Assembly (NCBI GenBank): GCA_017483405.1
Contig: JAFUWP010000165.1
Location: 1 to 5,753, forward strand
Direction of reading: 5' to 3'
Length of the DNA: 5,753 nt
Source of the DNA: Oscillospiraceae bacterium
GTDB lineage: Bacteria > Bacillota > Clostridia > Oscillospirales > Ruminococcaceae
The notes beneath the pieces are model-generated. The model ran no database searches. It had not been told where the DNA came from and saw only the letters and a program-made list of their open reading frames with translations. Shown one piece after another: positions 1 through 5,464 of this stretch (the stretch's first letter is position 1; each line of letters begins with the position of its first letter). The position numbers and the translations under genes were made by a program.

Positions 1-495
1 ATCGAAACGATGCCGATGATTTTCCCCAGCAGTCGTTTTCTGAAAAATCAGCTCCGGCCGCCGAAACAGTCATGGTGGGGCTACGTATGCTGGTGTGTTA
101 TCGGATTCGCGGCGATTTATCCGACCGGCGAATTTCTGGAAAATCTCTTTCCGGCGGTAAAGGAAATCACAAACCTGATGCAAATCACGATAGTGATACC
201 CATCGTCTGGAAACTGATAGTGCAGATAGCCTCTCTTGTGACCAGCGGAATCGGCATCTCGAAGAACCGGATTTGCATGAGATACTGCAAAGGCTTCACC
301 TTTCACACGATTGTCGCCGAAACGGACAGCGTTGTAAAAGTGCGGATTCATCAGCATATCTGGCAGAAGAAAAGCAACAAGTGTCATCTGACCGTCTATT
401 TCCGCGCCGAAACGCCCCAGAAATGCACCCTCTACTGTCTGGACTACACCGAAACCCGTGAATTACTATCCGAATTTATGACGAATATCAAATGA
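1..495 (+). CDS. PH-domain (bPH_2, YdbT-like) membrane protein, C-terminal part
   Basis: The reading frame is open to the left edge, so this is probably the C-terminal part of a longer gene. The first in-window ATG (position 10) has too little upstream sequence to judge as a start. Counting from that Met, residues about 23-37 and 57-76 are hydrophobic and look like two membrane spans. Residues about 79-155 resemble a bacterial PH domain of the bPH_2 (YdbS/YdbT) type: a GIGISKNRICMRY strand pair, a VVKVRIHQHIWQKK segment matching the usual 'I.SV...QS..Q' strand, then LTVYFRA and a closing helix ETRELLSEF. Two spans followed by a PH module is the usual repeat unit of YdbT-like proteins, and the C-terminal unit would be the one seen here. 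The molecular function of this family is poorly known. The gene ends at TGA 493-495, just before a terminator. Family assignment is by pattern only. Confidence 0.6.
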   Translation: METMPMIFPSSRFLKNQLRPPKQSWWGYVCWCVIGFAAIYPTGEFLENLFPAVKEITNLMQITIVIPIVWKLIVQIASLVTSGIGISKNRICMRYCKGFTFHTIVAETDSVVKVRIHQHIWQKKSNKCHLTVYFRAETPQKCTLYCLDYTETRELLSEFMTNIK

Positions 496-499
496 AAAA

Positions 500-540
500 T
501 GCCGTGTCTGTTCAAAGCTGACACGGCAGATTTTTATTTT
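500..540 (+). terminator. Rho-independent terminator after the PH-domain gene
   Basis: A perfect 9-bp stem, TGCCGTGTC (500-508) with GACACGGCA (520-528), encloses an 11-nt loop. It is followed by GATTTTTATTTT. It lies 4 nt after the stop codon and separates the PH-domain gene from the XRE gene. Confidence 0.9.
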
Positions 541-561
541 GAAAAGTTATCGTTATACCGG

Positions 562-590
562 TAACATTTTTTCAAAAAATATGTTATGAT
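562..590 (+). promoter_or_regulatory. Promoter and operator-like dyad of the XRE gene
   Basis: An extended -10 is visible: TG at 582-583, one base, then TATGAT at 585-590. The -35 region 17 bp upstream (TAACAT, 562-567) is poor, as is common for extended -10 promoters. The same segment holds an imperfect dyad, AACAT (563-567) with ATGTT (581-585), with T and A runs facing each other between the arms. A TACCGGTA palindrome lies at 556-563. Inverted repeats over a promoter driving an XRE regulator are typical autoregulatory operators, but binding here is inferred. Confidence 0.55.
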
Positions 591-621
591 AATAGAAAAC
601 CATTAAAAATGAGGTGCAATC

Positions 622-870
622 ATGACGGTATCCGATGTACTTGCCGACAGGATTTCAGAAATCTGTAAAGAAAAAAATATAACCATGAAAGAACTCTGTC
701 AAAAATCCGGTGTTTCTTATTCTACAGTAAACAGTATTATCAAACATAAACATGGAGAAATCCGGCTGATGACGATAATTAAACTCTGTAAAGGAATGGA
801 AATCAATATACCTGATTTTTTTCATGCTCCCGAATTTCAGGATTTAAAACAGATATTAAATAAGAAGTAA
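622..870 (+). CDS. XRE-family (Cro/CI-type) small transcriptional regulator
   Basis: An 82-residue protein that is almost entirely one HTH_3 (Cro/CI) DNA-binding domain, residues about 7-67. Helix 2 is TMKELCQKSG (21-30), and the recognition helix follows the turn at about 32-41 (SYSTVNSIIK). The closing region RLMTIIKLCKGMEINIPDFF (48-67) matches the usual 'L..IA.AL...L.EFF' ending. There is no extra sensor or dimerisation domain beyond a short charged tail, so it is a stand-alone phage-repressor-like regulator, presumably dimeric and cytosolic. The ATG is preceded by GAGGTG (611-616) with 5-nt spacing, which fixes the start. It is monocistronic, lying between a terminator at 500-540 and the two-promoter module that begins about 33 nt after its stop. 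The gene is visibly richer in A+T than the sugar genes. The dyad in its promoter suggests autoregulation. Whether it also controls the neighbouring module is unknown. Confidence 0.88.
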   Translation: MTVSDVLADRISEICKEKNITMKELCQKSGVSYSTVNSIIKHKHGEIRLMTIIKLCKGMEINIPDFFHAPEFQDLKQILNKK

Positions 871-902
871 CTCCTTGAAAAAAGATTTTTCAGATTCTCC
901 TC

Positions 903-931
903 TTGACATTTCTGTCAGAACAGGGTATAAT
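903..931 (+). promoter_or_regulatory. Promoter of the antisense RNA, module copy 1
   Basis: TTGACA (903-908), a 17-bp spacer, then TATAAT (926-931): a perfect sigma-A consensus. Expected transcription start is about 938, inside the AAAGAGAGTGC terminal repeat. No ribosome binding site or conserved reading frame follows, so this promoter most likely makes a non-coding RNA. Confidence 0.88.
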
Positions 932-937
932 ATAAGA

Positions 938-1024
938 AAGAGAGTGCACCGATGACGGTCGCTCCCAAGATTTGGTTAAAAAAATAACCGCCTGCTCTGG
1001 AAAGCTTATCGGCGGTTATTTTTT
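938..1024 (+). ncRNA. Putative antitoxin antisense RNA, copy 1
   Basis: A predicted RNA of about 87 nt, from the start inferred downstream of the 926-931 -10 box to the U-run after the 979-1024 hairpin. It converges on the toxin message and overlaps its last codons and 3' end, as in TxpA/RatA and BsrG/SR4-type type I systems. Near its 5' end are a small hairpin ACCG-ATGA-CGGT (948-959) and CGCTCCCA (960-967). The latter can pair with TGGGGGTG, the Shine-Dalgarno segment of the toxin message (eight contiguous pairs, two of them G-U). An 11-codon frame (ATG at 952) exists, but it has no ribosome binding site and is not preserved in copy 2, so I treat the RNA as non-coding. The ends are inferred, not measured. 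Confidence 0.65.
979..1024. terminator. Bidirectional terminator shared by both RNAs, copy 1
   Basis: The core AATAACCGCC (983-992) pairs perfectly with GGCGGTTATT (1011-1020), and A-U pairs extend the stem to 979/1024. The loop is 18 nt. On the + strand the stem ends in a T-run and ATTTTTTATT; on the - strand it also ends in seven T. The toxin stop codon lies inside the stem. Confidence 0.88.
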
Positions 1025-1117
1025 ATTACGATTGCAATAAATCATGTAGAATAAATTAGCCCATGTACCGAGCATGATGCCCAGCTGAATTAAATCTTGC
1101 CATGTTACGTTCTGCAT
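1016..1117 (-). CDS. 33-residue hydrophobic toxin-like peptide, copy 1
   Basis: A tiny reading frame that starts MQNVTWQDLI and ends CNRNKK. Residues about 9-28 are hydrophobic and could span the membrane once. The polar N-terminus and basic C-terminus fit small membrane-acting type I toxins and the 'putative holin-like toxin' group. Such peptides depolarise or permeabilise the membrane when over-expressed; that activity is inferred here. The start has a GGGGGTG ribosome binding site (1124-1130 on the other strand) with 6-nt spacing. An in-frame ATG five codons upstream overlaps that site and is less likely. The Shine-Dalgarno is held in a hairpin (1125-1130 with 1137-1142). The peptide is identical to copy 2 although ten nucleotides differ, all silently. 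TAA lies inside the shared terminator stem. The predicted message is about 200 nt. The exact family is uncertain because no search was run. Confidence 0.82.
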   Translation of the reverse strand: MQNVTWQDLIQLGIMLGTWANLFYMIYCNRNKK

Positions 1118-1124
1118 AAAGTCC

Positions 1125-1142
1125 ACCCCCATTTCTGGGAGC
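1125..1142 (-). promoter_or_regulatory. Hairpin sequestering the toxin Shine-Dalgarno, copy 1
   Basis: In the minus-strand RNA, GCUCCC pairs with GGGGGU across an AGAAAU loop: six pairs, two of them G-U. It covers the core of the ribosome binding site and should lower translation. The same hairpin is present base for base in copy 2. Confidence 0.7.
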
Positions 1143-1182
1143 TGGATTTGACCGCCACCGTGCTGATGCACTCTCTTTTTCT

Positions 1183-1211
1183 ATTATAGCATATCTGTCG
1201 GATTTTGTCAA
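1183..1211 (-). promoter_or_regulatory. Promoter of the toxin-like peptide, copy 1
   Basis: Read on the minus strand: TTGACA (1206-1211), a 17-bp spacer, then TATAAT (1183-1188), with predicted start about 1176. The spacer differs from the copy 2 promoter at one base (T for C), so the promoter is part of the duplicated unit. Confidence 0.9.
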
Positions 1212-1223
1212 TTATTTTCAGAA

Positions 1224-1255
1224 AAATCCCCGTTCTTCGCAAAGAACGGGGATTT
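1224..1255 (-). terminator. Rho-independent terminator of cellobiose phosphorylase
   Basis: A perfect 14-bp stem (AAATCCCCGTTCTT at 1224-1237 with 1242-1255) has a 4-nt loop. On the minus strand it ends in a T-run (ATTTTTCTG). It lies 22 nt past the phosphorylase stop and just before the toxin promoter of copy 1, shielding the module from read-through. Confidence 0.93.
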
Positions 1256-1277
1256 GATTCATTCAGGATTTCTGCAA

Positions 1278-3737
1278 TCAGCCAAGAGTCACAACAACTT
1301 CATGAACGCCGCCGTCCTGAGCCGGAACAACATTGCCTTCTACAGCCTTGCCATCCACGGTCAGGGAAACAACACCCTTAGAAACGTGATTCGGATTCTT
1401 GACAGTGATATTGTAAGTAGCACCGCGGAACTGACGGGTTGCAGTAAAGCCATCCCAAGCCTTCGGGATAGACGGGTCAACCTTCAGGCCGTCCCAGTCG
1501 GGCATGATACCCAGAATGTACTGAGAAACAGCTACAAAGTTCCAAGCGGCAGTACCAGTCAGCCAGCTGTTCTTAGCTTCGCCGTGACGGGCGGCATCCT
1601 TGCCGGCAATCATCTGAGCATATACATAAGGTTCAGTTCTGTGCAGGTCGGAATATTTTTCCTCTCTGTAAGCCGGAGCGATTTTGGAATAGTATTCAAA
1701 AGCCTTATCACCGCGGCCGGCATAAGCTTCTGCGCAGATAATCCAAGCATTGTTATGGCAGAAGATACCTGCATTTTCCTTGTAGCCTGCCGGATAAGTA
1801 GAAATTTCACCATACTGAACATAATATTTTGTGAATGCCGGATTATTCAGCACAAGGCCGTGTTCGGAATTCAGATACTTGTCGATGGAATCGAGAGCCT
1901 TGATGTCAGCACCCTGTTCCTTGCCGACTTCGGACATCACCATGAAGCCCTGCGGTTCGATGAAGATTTTGCCTTCTTCGCATTCTTTAGAGCCCATTTT
2001 CGCACCGGTATCATCATAAGCACGTAAGAACCATTCGCCGTCCCAGCCGTATTTCATGATATTGTCTTTCATCTTGTCGATTTCGGCCTGAGCGGCTTTT
2101 GCGCCATCTTCATCGCCCTTGTATTTGCAGAGGTCAACGAAAGCAGGGCCGGCGTATGTGAACAGGCCAGCAACCATAAGGGATTCTGCAATCTTGGAAT
2201 ACTTGTCCTCACCATACTTGGGAGAAGTGGAAGTCTGGAAAGATTCGCCGGGTTCTTCGCTCCAGCAGGACAGATTGATGCAGTCATTCCAGTCAGCACG
2301 CATTGCAAGCGGAAGTCCGTGAGGACCTACGTTCTGCGCAACATGATAGAAGCTCTGCTTCAGATGATGCATCATAGTCTGTGCTTTGGAAGCATCGTTA
2401 TCATAAGGAACTAATTCATCCAGAATACCATAGTCGCCGGATTCTTTGATATAAGCGGCTACAGAAAGAATCATCCACAGCGGGTCATCGGAGAAGTCTC
2501 CGCCGATTTCGTCATTGCCTTTCTTAGTGAGAGGCTGATACTGATGGTAGCATCCGCCGTCTTCAAACTGCGTAGAAGCAAGGTCAATCAGACGTTCTCT
2601 TGCGCGGTCAGGAATCTGATGCACGAAGCCAAGTAAATCCTGATTGGAATCACGGAATCCCATACCTCTGCCGATACCGGATTCAAAATAAGATGCAGAA
2701 CGGCTCATGTTGAATGTCACCATGCACTGATACTGATTCCAGATATTAACCATTCTGTTCATCTTGTCATCAGGGGTATTGACGGTATACTTGGACAGGA
2801 GAGCATCCCACATTGCTTTGAGTTCGCCGAGACCTTCGTCAACTTTTTCGGAAGTGTTGTATTTTTCAATCATTTCGTAAGCACGGGACTTGTTGAGGCT
2901 CTTGCCATCGGAGAGGAATTTTTCCTCCTTCGGATTTTCAACATACCCCAGAATGAAGATTAATTCTTTTGTTTCATTCGGCTTGAGGGTAACAGCAACA
3001 CAGTGAGAAGCAATCGGAGACCAGCCGTCAGCCTTAGAGTTTGCGGACTTGCCGGCAACAACAGCCTGCGGATTTTCAAAACCGTTATACAGACCCATGA
3101 AGGATTCACGGTCGCAGTCAAAGCCTTCAATATCAGAATTAACAGTATAGAAAGCAAAATGATTTCTGCGTTCTTTATATTCGGTCTTATGGAACATGGT
3201 AGAGCCTTCTACTTCCACTTCGCCGGTATTGAAGTTTCTCTGGAAGTTAGTAGAGTCATCCTGCGCATTCCACAGACACCATTCAATCATGGAGAACAGC
3301 TTGAAAGACTTTTCTGTATTGCCTTCGTTTTTGAGGACAACGCGCTGAATTTCGCCGTTGTAATCCTGCGGAACGAAGAAAGTCACTTCTGCGGAGAGGT
3401 TATTTTTCTTGCCGGTGATGATGGTATAGCCCATACCGTGACGGCATTCATAAGAATCGAGTTCGGTTTTTGCCGGAGACCAGCCAGGAGACCAGATTGT
3501 GCCGTTATCATTGATGTAGAAATAACGTCCGCCCATATCAACAGGGACGTTATTATAACGATAACGGGTAATTCTTCTCAGACGGGCATCCTTATAGAAA
3601 TGATAACCGCCGGCGGTATTGGAAATCAGGGAGAAGAAAGCCTGAGTGCCGAGGTAGTTAATCCACGGATAGGGGGTTCTGGGAGAGGTGATGACGTATT
3701 CTTTATTGACATCATCGAAATGACCAAACTTCTGCAT
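1278..3737 (-). CDS. cbp: Cellobiose phosphorylase (GH94)
   Basis: Cytosolic GH94 enzyme catalysing cellobiose + phosphate <-> alpha-glucose-1-phosphate + glucose, which conserves the bond energy of imported cellobiose. The protein is 819 residues, close to the family's roughly 810, and has no signal peptide. The N-terminal beta-sandwich (to about 280) begins with the family opening KFGHFDD. The (alpha/alpha)6 catalytic barrel holds GRGMGFRDSNQD (R357, D363), RADWNDCINL (W483 and general acid D485), GIFCHNNAW (H661) and WLTGTAAWN (T727-G728). The last two correspond to phosphate-binding segments in the Cellvibrio gilvus enzyme. I chose ATG 3735-3737 because AAGGAG (3748-3753) lies 10 nt upstream of it. 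An in-frame ATG at 3758 would give seven extra residues, but it lacks a ribosome binding site and would put the AAGGAG inside the gene. The gene has its own promoter (3807-3835) and terminator. No frameshift or missing catalytic residue is seen. Confidence 0.97.
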   Translation of the reverse strand: MQKFGHFDDVNKEYVITSPRTPYPWINYLGTQAFFSLISNTAGGYHFYKDARLRRITRYRYNNVPVDMGGRYFYINDNGTIWSPGWSPAKTELDSYECRHGMGYTIITGKKNNLSAEVTFFVPQDYNGEIQRVVLKNEGNTEKSFKLFSMIEWCLWNAQDDSTNFQRNFNTGEVEVEGSTMFHKTEYKERRNHFAFYTVNSDIEGFDCDRESFMGLYNGFENPQAVVAGKSANSKADGWSPIASHCVAVTLKPNETKELIFILGYVENPKEEKFLSDGKSLNKSRAYEMIEKYNTSEKVDEGLGELKAMWDALLSKYTVNTPDDKMNRMVNIWNQYQCMVTFNMSRSASYFESGIGRGMGFRDSNQDLLGFVHQIPDRARERLIDLASTQFEDGGCYHQYQPLTKKGNDEIGGDFSDDPLWMILSVAAYIKESGDYGILDELVPYDNDASKAQTMMHHLKQSFYHVAQNVGPHGLPLAMRADWNDCINLSCWSEEPGESFQTSTSPKYGEDKYSKIAESLMVAGLFTYAGPAFVDLCKYKGDEDGAKAAQAEIDKMKDNIMKYGWDGEWFLRAYDDTGAKMGSKECEEGKIFIEPQGFMVMSEVGKEQGADIKALDSIDKYLNSEHGLVLNNPAFTKYYVQYGEISTYPAGYKENAGIFCHNNAWIICAEAYAGRGDKAFEYYSKIAPAYREEKYSDLHRTEPYVYAQMIAGKDAARHGEAKNSWLTGTAAWNFVAVSQYILGIMPDWDGLKVDPSIPKAWDGFTATRQFRGATYNITVKNPNHVSKGVVSLTVDGKAVEGNVVPAQDGGVHEVVVTLG

Positions 3738-3806
3738 AGCAAAAAAACTCCTTTTCATGATAAATCATTTTATTTTTTAATGTTCCTGATAACAGAACTT
3801 ATGAAT

Positions 3807-3835
3807 ATTATAACATATTCCGGAAATATTAGCAA
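3807..3835 (-). promoter_or_regulatory. Promoter of cellobiose phosphorylase
   Basis: On the minus strand: TTGCTA (3830-3835), a 17-bp spacer, then an extended -10, TG-T-TATAAT (TATAAT at 3807-3812). Predicted start is near 3800, giving a leader of about 63 nt. The spacer contains a TTCCGGAA palindrome that could be an operator (inference). The rest of 3738-3979 shows no gene. I see no convincing terminator for the upstream membrane-protein gene, so some read-through into the phosphorylase is possible. Confidence 0.8.
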
Positions 3836-3979
3836 GCCTTTTCTGATAATTTTTCAGGGAAGTCATTGCTGAAATTATTCTTGATTATTTGTGCATATTG
3901 TCTCAAAGATATGAAACGGATTTTACAGAATCGTGAAGAAATGCTGACTGGTACTTAACTTGCTTTTAACTTCGGATAA

Positions 3980-4228
3980 TTATGCAATATCTCCGTTTAA
4001 ATCATTATTCATTTCGATTTTACGGTCTTTTTTTATGATAAAAGACCCCACTTTGATACCCTCGCCATACAATTTATTTGTATAATTATTAAGCAGAGCA
4101 TTAAAGTCAATTTTTCTCAATATACAATAAATCAATATAGCAATAATGGTTAAAAAAACGCAGACTACTATAAGAGCTTTTATATTTTTAAATAATTCTG
4201 ATAAAGCATCCCATATCGTCGTTTTCAT
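3980..4228 (-). CDS. Small single-span membrane protein of unknown function
   Basis: An 82-residue protein I do not recognise. Residues 18-37 (ALIVVCVFLTIIAILIYCIL) form one clear membrane helix. The N-terminal 17 residues look amphipathic. The tail after RKI is polar, with the stretch VGSFIIKKDRKIEMNNDLNG. I chose the start at 4228 because AAAGGAGG (4236-4243) is a near-perfect ribosome binding site with 7-nt spacing. Upstream in-frame Met codons lie inside the epimerase gene and have no such site. The gene begins 16 nt after the epimerase stop, and its ribosome binding site abuts that stop, so the two are almost certainly co-transcribed. It is clearly more A+T-rich than the epimerase and phosphorylase genes, which suggests a different origin or weak codon optimisation. 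Topology cannot be settled because positive charges lie on both sides of the helix. Confidence 0.75.
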   Translation of the reverse strand: MKTTIWDALSELFKNIKALIVVCVFLTIIAILIYCILRKIDFNALLNNYTNKLYGEGIKVGSFIIKKDRKIEMNNDLNGDIA

Positions 4229-4244
4229 ACAAATTCCTCCTTTC

Positions 4245-5252
4245 TTACTTGATAGTGAAGAAATGCTGGTGGAATGTAGTACTTTCATTCGGGGCGAGTT
4301 CTTTATAGCCGGTGACAGCGTCAGGCATATCGAGATTAGGGGCATCAATCATAGCAGACATCGGCTCAGGGCAGAAATAGCCGTTGAAGCCCTTGTCATT
4401 CCAGAAAATCCAGAATTTATATTCTTCGCCGACTTCGTAGCAGATTTTCTTCTTGGATTTGACATCTTCCGCGATGATGCCGTAAAGATTTTCGCCGTTA
4501 TATTCGGTATGTTCTGCGAAATACATTTCGTTGTCGATGTTCTGGAGTACCGGACGGCGAGTGCCGTTCTTGTATTCATTATCCTGAGAGGTCAGGTCGA
4601 TGAATTCACCAGTCGGAAGACATCTTTCATTCAGAACCCAGCGTTTCCCGATGGGCGCGAGCAGACGTTCATCCTCCTGTTTTGCGCCGTCCACGAACGG
4701 AGAATTGATTGTCGTATGTGTTGCTACGGAAATCGGCATCTGCTTATCGGAAAGATTTGTCAGTTTGAATTCGTATTCGAGTCCGCAGGCGGAAAGCGTG
4801 AATAAAAATTCCGCTTTGAACTTAACGGGCAGATACTGGAAGAATTCATCTTTTTCGTCATAGAGATATTCTGTCTTGCACCATGCACAATTTTCATCAG
4901 CCTTATGTTCCGTCACGGTATGGGTTCTCTTATGCAGAAAACCATGAATGTGATTATTATAGGGTGCTTTTTCGTTGACGGGGAGCTGATATTTGGCATC
5001 GGAAGTTTTCAGGATGCCATCAGCGAAGCGGTTCGGCAGATAGAGAGTCGGCAGACCCCAGACCTCAGCGGACTGCAACAGGGTTTCGAGAGTATTTTCC
5101 GGACTGAAACGGAAAAATTCAACATGATTTTTATCATCATGCAGGCGGATGACATTCGAGCCGACCTGCGGAGCGATAAGAGCAGTATAGCCTCCGGCCT
5201 GAAGCTGAACGCAGTTCATACCGCCGAATTCGATAATTTTAGTTTGATTCAT
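4245..5252 (-). CDS. Aldose-1-epimerase-like protein (GalM family)
   Basis: A 335-residue protein resembling the aldose-1-epimerase / galactose-mutarotase fold (PF01263), which interconverts alpha and beta anomers of free aldoses in the cytosol. Candidate active-site residues lie in the expected order: NNHIHGFLH (H101/H103), VATHTTINSPF (H179) and the C-terminal CPEPMSAMIDAPN (E296), matching the two His and one Glu of GalM. The closing GYKELAPNESTTFHQHFF matches the usual 'G...L.PGE' ending. No signal peptide is visible. The start has AAGGAGG (5259-5265) with 6-nt spacing. It has its own promoter at 5289-5317 and is first of a two-gene unit with the small membrane protein. Being next to cellobiose phosphorylase suggests it handles glucose or cellobiose anomers, since phosphorylases of this kind are anomer-selective. 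That role is inference; other substrates are possible because many such homologues are untested. Confidence 0.86.
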   Translation of the reverse strand: MNQTKIIEFGGMNCVQLQAGGYTALIAPQVGSNVIRLHDDKNHVEFFRFSPENTLETLLQSAEVWGLPTLYLPNRFADGILKTSDAKYQLPVNEKAPYNNHIHGFLHKRTHTVTEHKADENCAWCKTEYLYDEKDEFFQYLPVKFKAEFLFTLSACGLEYEFKLTNLSDKQMPISVATHTTINSPFVDGAKQEDERLLAPIGKRWVLNERCLPTGEFIDLTSQDNEYKNGTRRPVLQNIDNEMYFAEHTEYNGENLYGIIAEDVKSKKKICYEVGEEYKFWIFWNDKGFNGYFCPEPMSAMIDAPNLDMPDAVTGYKELAPNESTTFHQHFFTIK

Positions 5253-5288
5253 AGAAATCCTCCTTCAGATTTTTTAATTTATGTTTTT

Positions 5289-5317
5289 ATTATAGCATGA
5301 AATTATGGATTTGTCCA
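5289..5317 (-). promoter_or_regulatory. Promoter of the epimerase operon
   Basis: On the minus strand: TGGACA (5312-5317), a 17-bp spacer, then TATAAT (5289-5294) preceded by TGC, so the -10 is extended. Predicted start is about 5282, leaving a leader of about 30 nt. It is divergent from the toxin promoter of copy 2, with 54 bp between the -35 boxes. Its sequence resembles that promoter (GACAAA.TCC, CATGCTATAATAA). Confidence 0.82.
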
Positions 5318-5320
5318 TAG

Positions 5321-5360
5321 AAAAAATATGAACAGCATCGCTTTTTAAGGCGATACTGTT
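5321..5360 (-). terminator. Hairpin between divergent promoters, terminator-like on the minus strand
   Basis: AACAGCATCGC (5331-5341) faces GCGATACTGTT (5350-5360) across an 8-nt loop. On the minus strand all 11 positions pair (one U-G) and CATATTTTTTC follows, so it could stop minus-strand read-through from module copy 2 before the epimerase promoter. On the plus strand there is a C-A mismatch and no T-run. It could instead be an operator between the two promoters. Confidence 0.6.
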
Positions 5361-5371
5361 TAAAAAAATAA

Positions 5372-5400
5372 TTGACAAAATCCGACAGACATGCTATAAT
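5372..5400 (+). promoter_or_regulatory. Promoter of the toxin-like peptide, copy 2
   Basis: TTGACA (5372-5377), a 17-bp spacer, then TATAAT (5395-5400). TGC before the -10 gives an extended element. Predicted start is about 5406-5408. It differs from the copy 1 promoter at one spacer base. Confidence 0.9.
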
Positions 5401-5439
5401 AACATAAGAGTGCGTACCAGCACGGTGGCGGTCAATCCA

Positions 5440-5457
5440 GCTCCCAGAAATGGGGGT
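5440..5457 (+). promoter_or_regulatory. Hairpin sequestering the toxin Shine-Dalgarno, copy 2
   Basis: GCUCCC (5440-5445) pairs with GGGGGU (5452-5457) across an AGAAAU loop: six pairs including two G-U. It masks the ribosome binding site of the peptide. A second small hairpin, GTGC (5411-5413 region) with GCAC (5420-5423 region), lies nearer the 5' end. Confidence 0.7.
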
Positions 5458-5464
5458 GGACTTT

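Larger units (their letters stand above)
903..1211. repeat. Two-promoter toxin/antisense-like module, copy 1
   Basis: A compact unit bounded by two inward-facing consensus promoters: the + strand promoter at 903-931 and the - strand promoter at 1183-1211. Each transcript runs to a shared hairpin at 979-1024. Its outer ends form an inverted repeat, AAAGAGAGTGCACC at 937-950 against the reverse complement of 1165-1178 (13 of 14 match). The second copy (5372-5684) lies in opposite orientation across the sugar locus. The toxin-side leader plus the first nine codons (1089-1164) match copy 2 at every base except one extra A. Confidence 0.85.

Noticed and set aside
622..632. ATGACGGT shared by the XRE start and the antisense RNA 5' region
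   Set aside because: An eight-base match in otherwise unrelated contexts; no wider similarity, so coincidence is the simplest explanation.
876..892. Possible terminator of the XRE gene (TGAAAAA / TTTTTCA)
   Set aside because: The stem is seven weak, nearly all A-T pairs and no T-run follows; the strong hairpin at 979-1024 would stop read-through instead.
952..987. An 11-codon frame (MTVAPKIWLKK) in the antisense RNA of copy 1
   Set aside because: No ribosome binding site. The copy 2 equivalent shares only the first few codons, lacks the stop and reads through the terminator, so the conservation is of RNA sequence, not of peptide.
1254..2027. A 257-codon open frame on the plus strand
   Set aside because: It lies entirely antisense to the cellobiose phosphorylase gene and its terminator, has no ribosome binding site and gives no recognisable protein; it is a shadow of the high-quality coding frame opposite.
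3003..3872. A 289-codon open frame on the plus strand
   Set aside because: It is the mirror of the N-terminal half of the phosphorylase and runs into its promoter; no start signals are seen.
3841..3890. Hairpin TTTCAG / CTGAAA upstream of the phosphorylase promoter as a terminator for the membrane-protein gene
   Set aside because: Only six pairs around an 11-nt loop and no U-run on the minus strand.
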